This document shows positions 57,890 through 64,000 of a stretch of DNA of 64,000 nucleotides, one piece after another (position 1 is the first letter of the stretch; every line of letters starts with the position of its first letter). The position numbers and the translations under genes were made by a program. The notes below the pieces were generated by a model, which saw only the letters and a list, made by a program, of their open reading frames with translations, ran no database searches and was not told where the DNA came from. This DNA is from Niallia circulans NBRC 13626 (GTDB lineage: Bacteria; Bacillota; Bacilli; Bacillales; Cytobacillaceae), in the NCBI RefSeq assembly GCF_001591585.1, contig NZ_BCVE01000009.1, positions 62,001 to 126,000 of the forward strand. Reading direction: 5' to 3'.

Positions 57890-58591
57890 ATGATTGATAA
57901 ATTAAAACCAATTCCCTCTTTATCTTCTAATTCTGTATTCTTAGCCGCTTTATTGGGAATGGTTGGCGGCTTTTTAGATGCGTATACCTTTATTAGCAGG
58001 GACGGCGTATTTGCCAATGCGCAAACAGGGAATATTGTTTTGTTTGCAGTGAACGCAGCGACTGGCGAATGGAGAGAATCCCTTCATTATATTCCACCGT
58101 TAATAGCTTTTATTTTAGGAGTCCTAGTCTCAGAAATTGTGAAGATTCCTTCTTTAAGAGAGATCTTATACAGCTATAGACGTTCGATTCTAATATTGGA
58201 ATGTATTGTCTTAATTACCGTTGGCTTCTTGCCGGCATCTATACCAAACATTATTGTGACAACAAGTATTTCTTTTGTATCTTCCTTACAAATATCTACT
58301 TTTAATAAACTCGATAAATGGGCCTATAATTCTACTATGACTACTGGTAATTTACGAACTGCGACACAAGCGGCTTATGCTGCTTTTATCAAACAAAGTC
58401 AAGAGGCAAGAATCCAATTTAAAGAGTTTTCCCTTATAATTGGCTCTTTTATTTTCGGAGCGCTACTAGGAACGTTTACAACCACTCAATTTGGCAATAA
58501 AGCTATCTGGATATCTGCCATCATTTTAATTATTGCATTAGTTCTCTATCATAAAGATAAAGGATATATTCGTAAGCGTTGTGCACAATAA
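57890..58591 (+). CDS. DUF1275 (YoaK-like) membrane protein
   Basis: 233 residues from the ATG at 57890, nine bases after AAGGAG; the earlier ATG at 57836 lacks a site. Six or so membrane segments. AALLGMVGGFLDAYTFI, VFANAQTGNIVLF and NSTMTTGNLRTAT are the conserved DUF1275 motifs. Function unknown. Confidence 0.85.
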   Translation: MIDKLKPIPSLSSNSVFLAALLGMVGGFLDAYTFISRDGVFANAQTGNIVLFAVNAATGEWRESLHYIPPLIAFILGVLVSEIVKIPSLREILYSYRRSILILECIVLITVGFLPASIPNIIVTTSISFVSSLQISTFNKLDKWAYNSTMTTGNLRTATQAAYAAFIKQSQEARIQFKEFSLIIGSFIFGALLGTFTTTQFGNKAIWISAIILIIALVLYHKDKGYIRKRCAQ

Positions 58592-58598
58592 TTAATGT

Positions 58599-58640
58599 AA
58601 AAAGGAGAAAGGCTGAGTCTTGGCAGCCTTTCTCCTTTTT
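58599..58640. terminator. Bidirectional terminator between the YoaK-like and ABC-F genes
   Basis: A perfect 17-bp stem: 58599-58615 with 58624-58640, carrying A/T-runs at its base. It overlaps the last two bases of the ABC-F stop codon. Confidence 0.9.
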
Positions 58641-60525
58641 ATTTGCTATTCATAAGGGTATACAGTTCCTCCCATCTTCTTTCCAGCCTTTCCTTTTCCG
58701 ATAAAAATTGCGCTAAGCTCTCCCATTCCGTCTCTGTTTCTATTCTTCTCTCTACTTCTGATATCTCCTTCTCCAATCCTTCCAGTTCATTTGCCAAATC
58801 CACTGGATTAACGGCAGATTCGGTTCTTTGTCTTTTCTTAATCGGCTGCATCCTCTTTTTCGATGTTATTGTTTCGTCTATAGGCACTTGTGTCCTTTTT
58901 CTTTCCTGTGACTTTTCTCGCGCATACGTATAATTTCCTTCATAACATTGAATCTCTTGTGACTCAATCCAATAAATCTTTCGAAAAAGCTTATTTAAAA
59001 AGTAGCGATCATGGGAAACAGCAAGAATAGTACCATCAAAATTCTCTAGAGCATCTTCCAATACTTCACGAGAATCAATATCTAAATGATTCGTTGGTTC
59101 ATCTAATACAAGCAGATTAATTTCTTGATGCATCAGCTGTGCTAATCGCAGCCTCATTCTTTCTCCGCCGCTTAAATTGGCAGTCTTTCGAAAAACAGAA
59201 TATCCATAAAAGAGAAATTGCGCTAAAATATGTCGAGCCTCCCCTTCTGTCACAGATACTTCATTTCGAAAAGCCTCGATAACTGTTTCTCCTTCCATTT
59301 CTGTTAAGGTATGCTGAGAAAGATAACCGATTTTAACATTACTACCGATCTTTATTTCTCCTTCATCTGCCTTGATTTGCTGAAGAATCATTTTTAATAA
59401 AGTTGATTTCCCTGTGCCATTCTCTCCAATAATAGCTGCCCTATCCTTGTAGCTAATCTTCATCTGTACATCTTGAAAGAGGATTTGCTCTCCAAATTTT
59501 TTGGAAACATTACGAAGTTGAATCACATCCTTGCCACTTCGATCACTTGATTCCATTTCAAAATTCATTTTCTTTCTATTCATATTTGGCCGAGACAATT
59601 TCTCCATTCTCTCTATAGCCCGTTCCATGTTTCGCGCACGCTTATGCAGTCCTTCATTAGGCGGGTTGGCACGATTGGCCCATTCACGCAAGCGTTTAAT
59701 CGCTTCCCTCATTTTCTTGATTTTCTTTTGCTGCTCCTCGTAAGCTTGGAATTCTCTTAAAAGTCTTTCTTCCTTTTCCTTCGTAAAATTGGTGAAATTA
59801 GTATGATAGGTCGTTACTTCTCCATCCTCTAAATCGATGACTTTTTGAATTACTTCATCTAAAAAGTAGCGATCATGAGAAATAAGTAAAATGGTTCCAC
59901 TATAATCTTGAAGAAATCTTCCTAGCCACTCCACTGCCATTAAATCTAAATGGTTCGTCGGCTCATCTAATAAAAGGAAATCTGGTTCTTCCAGAAGAAT
60001 CATGGCTAAACCAATTTTAGTTCGTTCTCCTCCACTTAAATCTCCATATTTTTTGGTTACTAAATGTTGAATGTTTAACCCGTTTACAATCTTTTCAATT
60101 TTGGCATCCATCTCATATCCGCCAGCATTTGTAAAAAACTCTTGCAGTTTTCCATACTCCTCGATTAAAAGCTGTAATTGGCTTGGAGAATTGTCCTTCG
60201 CCATTTCCTGTTCCATCTGTTTCATCTTCTCTTCGATGATAACTAGATTTGAAAATGCTTGCTTTAAAACATCCTTTGCCATCCATTCTGGTTTAAATTC
60301 TGGTATTTGTTCTAAATACCCATTTTTCATGCCTTTTTTCCAATGAATTTGCCCAGCATCTGGTGTTTCCTTCCCAGCTAGAAGCCTAAACAAGGTTGTC
60401 TTGCCACTTCCGTTTCTGCCAACAAGACCTACTTTTTCCTTCTCCTTGATCTCTATAGAAATATCTTCAAATATGGTATTTCCTCCATACATTTTCGCTA
60501 TCTTATTTACGCTGCAAATAATCAT
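58639..60525 (-). CDS. ABC-F family ATPase, probable ribosome-protection type
   Basis: 628 residues from the ATG at 60525, seven bases after AAGGAG. Two ABC domains, no membrane segment: Walker A GRNGSGKTTLF and GENGTGKSTLL, signatures LSGGERTKIGLA and LSGGERMRLRLA, Walker B LLLDEPTNHLD and LVLDEPTNHLD. A basic linker of ~80 residues (KKMREAIKRLREWANRANPP) and a coiled-coil C-terminal extension follow. Such proteins act on ribosomes, as resistance or housekeeping factors. The leader has an attenuator with a short ORF, which favours an antibiotic-inducible resistance role (inference). Confidence 0.88.
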   Translation of the reverse strand: MIICSVNKIAKMYGGNTIFEDISIEIKEKEKVGLVGRNGSGKTTLFRLLAGKETPDAGQIHWKKGMKNGYLEQIPEFKPEWMAKDVLKQAFSNLVIIEEKMKQMEQEMAKDNSPSQLQLLIEEYGKLQEFFTNAGGYEMDAKIEKIVNGLNIQHLVTKKYGDLSGGERTKIGLAMILLEEPDFLLLDEPTNHLDLMAVEWLGRFLQDYSGTILLISHDRYFLDEVIQKVIDLEDGEVTTYHTNFTNFTKEKEERLLREFQAYEEQQKKIKKMREAIKRLREWANRANPPNEGLHKRARNMERAIERMEKLSRPNMNRKKMNFEMESSDRSGKDVIQLRNVSKKFGEQILFQDVQMKISYKDRAAIIGENGTGKSTLLKMILQQIKADEGEIKIGSNVKIGYLSQHTLTEMEGETVIEAFRNEVSVTEGEARHILAQFLFYGYSVFRKTANLSGGERMRLRLAQLMHQEINLLVLDEPTNHLDIDSREVLEDALENFDGTILAVSHDRYFLNKLFRKIYWIESQEIQCYEGNYTYAREKSQERKRTQVPIDETITSKKRMQPIKKRQRTESAVNPVDLANELEGLEKEISEVERRIETETEWESLAQFLSEKERLERRWEELYTLMNSK

Positions 60526-60602
60526 TTTACCGCTCTCCTTTGTTATGATTATCTCTTTTCCCAACCTCTAAACGGACGATTCCAGTCCATTTAAAGCAAC
60601 AC

Positions 60603-60634
60603 AAAAAGCCATGGAAAACAACTTCTCCATGACT
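60603..60634 (-). terminator. Attenuator hairpin in the ABC-F leader
   Basis: On the minus strand AGTCATGGA pairs with TCCATGGCT (one G-U) and is followed by TTTTGTG. It lies about 80 bp before the ABC-F start, between the leader ORF and the gene, so it is an internal terminator. Confidence 0.7.
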
Positions 60635-60640
60635 TATCTG

Positions 60641-60673
60641 TTATAGAAAAGACCTATCTTCTTTTCTATCCAT
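60641..60673 (-). CDS. Leader peptide MDRKEDRSFL upstream of the ABC-F gene
   Basis: A 10-codon ORF, ATG at 60673 to TAA at 60641, with GAGGG four bases before the start. It coincides with a perfect 10-bp hairpin (60643-60652 with 60660-60669) that lies just upstream of the attenuator. A ribosome stalled in it would open that hairpin and could change the fold of the attenuator. Confidence 0.55.
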   Translation of the reverse strand: MDRKEDRSFL

Positions 60674-60752
60674 ATAACCCTCTACATCTATAACTATAAA
60701 AAATTTCCATGTACTTTTCTAAAGACTTTCGATTTTTATAAATCTATGCAAA

Positions 60753-60782
60753 AAGGAGCGCATGAAAATGCACTCCTTTTAC
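60753..60782 (-). terminator. Terminator of the small-protein gene
   Basis: AAAAGGAGTGCAT pairs with ATGCGCTCCTTTT (one G-U) around a 3-5-nt loop; TTTTTGC follows on the minus strand. Confidence 0.85.
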
Positions 60783-60811
60783 CGTCCATTAGATGTGGGT
60801 AAGAGATGTTT

Positions 60812-60949
60812 TCACCGTTTTAATTTGCTATTTAGTTGTTTAAAAAAGGACACACTTATCCCGTTAACAACTACAATCGCAAATTTCGCACGGTTAATAT
60901 AAAGACTTTCCATCATATAACCTTGCACTAAAACGGTTGAACTTAACAT
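60812..60949 (-). CDS. Small protein of 45 residues
   Basis: From the ATG at 60949, after GAGGTGGGAAAGG. The sequence starts MLSSTVLVQGYMMESLYI and ends basic (NSKLKR); a central AKFAIVVVNGISVSFF segment is hydrophobic but short. It has its own consensus promoter and a strong terminator, so it is very likely a real transcript. I do not recognise the family. A longer in-frame extension to 61012 would start inside the promoter. Confidence 0.6.
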   Translation of the reverse strand: MLSSTVLVQGYMMESLYINRAKFAIVVVNGISVSFFKQLNSKLKR

Positions 60950-60983
60950 CCTTTCCCACCTCTTTTCTTTGTAAGATAAATTT

Positions 60984-61012
60984 ATTATACCTTTATCAGG
61001 CATACTATACAA
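60984..61012 (-). promoter_or_regulatory. Promoter of the small-protein gene
   Basis: TTGTAT (61012-61007), 17 bp, TATAAT (60989-60984) on the minus strand; the expected start is about 30 nt before the ATG. Confidence 0.8.
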
Positions 61013-61085
61013 GAAAAATCAGTAAACTTCGAATCAAAATAATATTCACTAATTTATCAAGTTTCTTTCTATCGAAGAGGCCTTC

Positions 61086-61134
61086 TTGTTAAAAAGCAAA
61101 GCAGTGGATATAATAAAATGAAAACAACGTTGTT
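61086..61134 (+). promoter_or_regulatory. Promoter and operator of the LacI gene
   Basis: TTGTTA (61086-61091), 17 bp, TATAAT (61109-61114). The palindrome AACAACGTTGTT (61123-61134) begins at about +2, in the same position as at the dehydrogenase promoter. Confidence 0.85.
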
Positions 61135-61167
61135 ATTTTTATTTATGGATGAATCGGAGGGATGAAG

Positions 61168-62145
61168 ATGAGTGTCACTATTAAAGATATAGCTAAAAGT
61201 GCTGGAGTAAGCTATTCCACCGTTTCAAAGGCACTTCGTGATAGTCCATTAGTAAAGAAACCTACGAAGGATCTCATTATGGCAGTTGCTAATGAATTAG
61301 GTTATCAACCCAATATTGCAGCTAGAAGCCTTGTTTCCAAAAAATCCTTTACTATTGGTGTTGTGTGGCCTACCATTGAACAAACCGTTCTCTCAAAGCT
61401 TATTACAACTATTAACAAGGAATTGGAGGAGCTTTCTTATACAACATTGATATCTATAAATGAAGTAAAGTCTGCTTTAAAAATCTTTAGCCGCTATCAA
61501 GTAGATGCCATACTAGTATTTGATTCTAGTCAATCCATCGTTTCTTCTTATTCAGATGTTCCTATTGTCATGCATGGACTAGCCAATAAGCAAACTCCTT
61601 ATCCTGTTATTGATGTAAATCGCCAAAAAGCAACTTATCAAGCTGCGCAATATCTTTATAAGATGGGGCATCGTTACATTAGCTATATTGGAGATGTAGA
61701 AGGTGATAAACTGCAAAAAGAAAAGGTCAAGGGATTTGAACAGGCGATTTTAGAGTTGGAATTACCGACTTATTCTTTTCAAAAAATACGAGTGAATAAT
61801 TTTGAACAATATGACGGCTATGAGGCTGCTAAGCAATTACTAACTTTAGCTAAACGGCCAACTGCCATTCTTACAGGGAGCTATGACCTTGCGCGCGGTG
61901 CTCTTCAAGCTATTTATGAATCTAACTTATCCATACCAAATGATATTTCTATAATTAGTTATGATAACTTTCCAGCACTAGAGCATTTTGATATACCCCT
62001 ATCAACAGTCGGAGTTCCACTAGACAAAATTAGTGAAAAAACAATTGAAATATTGATGAAAGTGATTAACGACGAAGAAGTAGAAACTAAAATTTTTATG
62101 GAACCAGAATTAAAAATTACAAATTCCTGCACAAAAATCTCCTAG
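61168..62145 (+). CDS. LacI-family regulator
   Basis: 325 residues from the second of two close ATGs (61168), six bases after GGAGGG. HTH TIKDIAKSAGVSYSTVSKAL, hinge LGYQPNIAARSL and a sugar-binding core (RYISYIGDVEGD, DISIISYDNFPALEHF). It is convergent with the Gfo/Idh/MocA gene whose promoter has the same AACAACGTTGTT operator, so it probably represses both itself and that gene until an inducer is present. Confidence 0.9.
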   Translation: MSVTIKDIAKSAGVSYSTVSKALRDSPLVKKPTKDLIMAVANELGYQPNIAARSLVSKKSFTIGVVWPTIEQTVLSKLITTINKELEELSYTTLISINEVKSALKIFSRYQVDAILVFDSSQSIVSSYSDVPIVMHGLANKQTPYPVIDVNRQKATYQAAQYLYKMGHRYISYIGDVEGDKLQKEKVKGFEQAILELELPTYSFQKIRVNNFEQYDGYEAAKQLLTLAKRPTAILTGSYDLARGALQAIYESNLSIPNDISIISYDNFPALEHFDIPLSTVGVPLDKISEKTIEILMKVINDEEVETKIFMEPELKITNSCTKIS

Positions 62146-62204
62146 ATAATAAAAGGAAACTTCTATGAAAATAGAAATTTCCTACTGTCAAACTAACACT
62201 CTAT

Positions 62205-63491
62205 CTAAAAGTTCACCAATGAATCTAGTTTTACTGGCATGCCAGTTTTTATAGAAATATTTCCGGCAATCCCTGTTAAAATAGATTTCACGCCGTCAAT
62301 ATGGGTGGCGGCACGATGAAACCGATCTTCGACAGGCTCCCCAAATATATCGCGAAGCAATATTGGATCTCCTCCACCATGACCACCCTCTCCCTCTTCT
62401 ATCTCTACTTCATATGGTTTTCCTAGCATGGGATGCACAGTAATAGATTTTGAGGATAAGGCTCCTTCCTCTTCCTTATTACCTCCTGAATTAACATATG
62501 ATTTTTCGACTACGTTGACTTCTAATCTGCCCTTTGATCCATTAAAAACAACATTGAATCCTTCCCACGGTGCATAAGCATGTAAAGAATAAGTGAGAAT
62601 CGCTTTATTTTTAAACTTAGCTATTAACCCTAATGTGTCTTCTGTGCTAATACCATCTCCAAACACACTTTGATCTCGCTGATATCCATCTTCTTTTTCG
62701 GCATTCAGATACATTTCCTTTAAGTGCTCATTTTTTTCTAAGTGTAAGGCAAAATGATCCGATTTTGCATATTTACTGCCATAAGCTCTTTGATAAAACT
62801 TAGTTTCTCCGCGTTTTTCCGCATTTTCTCTTCCATAAAACATCAAGTCCCCCATTGCTAAAACAGTATCTGGATAGGACTGCAGCCAGAAATTAACAAG
62901 ATCAAAATGATGAGTTGATTTATGAACAAGCAAGCCGCCACTATTCCGTTTATCCCGATGCCATCTTCTAAAATAATCAGCTCCATGCTCTGTATTCAGC
63001 AGCCATTCAAAATGTACAGCATGCACATCTCCAATTACTCCATCTTCAATTAATTCTCTAATTTTGGTATTATGGGGAGCATAGCGATAGTTAAAAGTTA
63101 CTCGTAGTTTTCTATTTGTACGTTCCACTGCATCTAAAATACACTGTGCCTTTTCTTCGTCAATCGTCAATGGCTTTTCTGTAATAACGTCACATCCCAA
63201 TTCCATCGCTTTTATTATATATGTATGATGGGTGCGATCCATTGTTGTAACAATGCAGTAATCTGGGGTTTGGTCTTTCAGCATTTGTTCAAATTGATCT
63301 GCTGTATATGTTGGAACCTTTTTATAACTATACTTTGATTCTAATAGATGGTTAGCATAATCCATTCTCGTTTGATTTAAATCACAAAAACCTACTAAAT
63401 CTGCAGTATCTCGAAAATCTCGCGCAACTGCTCCATAAAAAAATTCCGCCCGTCCACCTGTTCCCACTAATGCATATGTTTTCTTCTTCAT
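62205..63491 (-). CDS. Gfo/Idh/MocA-family oxidoreductase
   Basis: 428 residues. Rossmann NAD site ALVGTGGRAEFFYGAV at the N-terminus, then FCDLNQ, and EKPLTIDEEKAQ with the family EKP lysine. The long C-terminal domain with RRWHRDKRNSGGLLVHKSTHHFD holds the likely catalytic histidine. It probably oxidises or isomerises a sugar, inositol or glycan-derived substrate. The target sugar is unknown. A GGAGG site precedes the ATG and an operator and promoter lie ~210 bp upstream. Confidence 0.87.
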   Translation of the reverse strand: MKKKTYALVGTGGRAEFFYGAVARDFRDTADLVGFCDLNQTRMDYANHLLESKYSYKKVPTYTADQFEQMLKDQTPDYCIVTTMDRTHHTYIIKAMELGCDVITEKPLTIDEEKAQCILDAVERTNRKLRVTFNYRYAPHNTKIRELIEDGVIGDVHAVHFEWLLNTEHGADYFRRWHRDKRNSGGLLVHKSTHHFDLVNFWLQSYPDTVLAMGDLMFYGRENAEKRGETKFYQRAYGSKYAKSDHFALHLEKNEHLKEMYLNAEKEDGYQRDQSVFGDGISTEDTLGLIAKFKNKAILTYSLHAYAPWEGFNVVFNGSKGRLEVNVVEKSYVNSGGNKEEEGALSSKSITVHPMLGKPYEVEIEEGEGGHGGGDPILLRDIFGEPVEDRFHRAATHIDGVKSILTGIAGNISIKTGMPVKLDSLVNF

Positions 63492-63698
63492 AATTTTTCC
63501 TCCTTATTGTTTAACCATTTTGATTACTGCCTAACATAAACTTATTGTTGTTTTTAACCACATCAAGAAACTTTGTATACATGGAAAGTACTATAAGCAC
63601 ACACAATAGAAAACGTTTACATTTTATTAATAAATTAATGAAGCTATCTGCTGTGCAATATTTACAATCGAGGATCAAAATAAATAGAGAGTACAATT
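63492..63698 (-). other. Long leader of the dehydrogenase gene
   Basis: About 210 bases between the operator and the ATG. Apart from a cre-like site at 63608-63621 and the GGAGG ribosome site I see no hairpin, leader ORF of note or riboswitch. Confidence 0.45.
63608..63621. promoter_or_regulatory. cre-like site in the dehydrogenase leader
   Basis: On the minus strand TGTAAACGTTTTCT matches 13 of 14 positions of the CcpA consensus. Lying downstream of the promoter, it could act as a CcpA roadblock. Confidence 0.65.
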
Positions 63699-63752
63699 GA
63701 AAATAACAACGTTGTTATTTTCGATTATAAAGGAACTTTCCCTATATATCAA
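63699..63752 (-). promoter_or_regulatory. Promoter and 24-bp operator of the dehydrogenase gene
   Basis: TTGATA (63752-63747), 17 bp, TATAAT (63729-63724) on the minus strand. A perfect 24-bp palindrome at 63699-63722, centred on AACAACGTTGTT, starts directly after the -10 and covers +1 onward. Confidence 0.9.
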
Positions 63753-63811
63753 CCATCTAAAAGTCCCCTTTTACCACATCCTTATGTGAAAATACAACAT
63801 AATTAGATTGA

Positions 63812-63844
63812 TAGCTCCTAATACCACTTTGTTATTAGGAGCTA
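63812..63844 (-). terminator. Terminator of the gene at the right edge
   Basis: TAGCTCCTAATA (63812-63823) pairs perfectly with 63833-63844 around a 9-nt loop. The T-tail is weak. Confidence 0.7.
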
Positions 63845-63850
63845 CAAGCA

Positions 63851-64000
63851 TTATATTTGGGACATTATTATTTTGTAGCTATAGGCCGGAATTTTATATG
63901 TTCCCTCCACTAATTTTTTCTTACTTTTCCACTCCCAACTATTTTCTGGCACGGTTATGTCACCAGTTCCTCCATCCATATTTATCGCAACCCAGTAAGT
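63851..64000 (-). CDS. C-terminal part of a probable glycoside hydrolase (partial)
   Basis: The minus strand is open from the window edge to a TAA at 63853-63851. The last 49 residues include YWVAINMDGG, ITVPENSWEW and YKIPAYSYKIIM, which look like the beta-sandwich that closes many sugar hydrolases. The family cannot be fixed from this fragment. It precedes the operator-controlled dehydrogenase on the same strand but is separated from it by a hairpin. Confidence 0.6.
   Translation of the reverse strand, partial: TYWVAINMDGGTGDITVPENSWEWKSKKKLVEGTYKIPAYSYKIIMSQI

Overview
The window is AT-rich, tightly packed DNA from a spore-forming Bacillaceae bacterium. A Niallia, Cytobacillus or Bacillus relative is my inference, not a determination. 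The evidence is gene order: two long stretches follow the Bacillus subtilis order yutF-yutE-yutD-lipA-lytH-yunC-yunD-yunF, and sufCDSUB / metNPQ-yusD-yusE-yusF-gcvH-yusI-fadE-fadN-yuzL-yusN-yusU. Spore coat-like genes, an S-box riboswitch, strong AGGAGG ribosome sites, frequent GTG/TTG starts and U-tailed terminators agree with this. I saw no rRNA, tRNA, insertion sequence, prophage or CRISPR.

Layout. 1-9.9 kb: conserved housekeeping genes (HAD phosphatase, HepT-like yutE, lipoyl synthase, LytH peptidase, yunC/D/F) with two c-di-GMP hydrolases (EAL and HD-GYP) added. 10-14.4 kb: kdgA-kdgK-kduI-kduD for unsaturated uronate/KDG breakdown, with an IclR regulator. 14.5-18.7 kb: a five-gene operon (ROK regulator, MFS, VOC, acetyltransferase, Cof phosphatase) behind a promoter with two identical 24-bp palindromes. 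18.8-24 kb: suf operon for Fe-S assembly. 24.5-27.4 kb: methionine ABC transporter under an S-box. 27.6-35.8 kb: yus cluster, with beta-oxidation genes fadE and fadN directly adjacent and fadA absent, two coat-like genes and Fur-boxed yusU. 36-43.9 kb: RodA, a chemoreceptor, a TcyABC-type cystine importer, a papain-fold-like protein and a sugar kinase. 44-50.5 kb: UppP, an AI-2E family protein, a very large MMPL/RND protein with its MarR regulator, and a hotdog thioesterase. 50.5-53.8 kb: a 41-bp tandem repeat, then malL and its LacI regulator. 54-64 kb: hxlR/hxlAB, a DUF1399-like protein with a Cys/Ser tail, sortase D, a YoaK-like protein, an ABC-F ATPase with an attenuator leader, a small-protein gene, and a LacI regulator sharing an operator with a Gfo/Idh/MocA dehydrogenase.

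How it works together. LipA and GcvH are two parts of lipoate/glycine-cleavage metabolism, and their terminators share a related loop. The suf operon supplies clusters for LipA. The accessory sections are small sugar or acid catabolic units, each with its own repressor and visible operator; several also carry cre sites. The least explained parts are the ABC-F leader, the two-site LacI regulon at the right edge, the ROK operon, the three-frame-open tandem repeat and a possible structured RNA near 39 kb. All functions come from motif and family recognition by eye; no database search was run.
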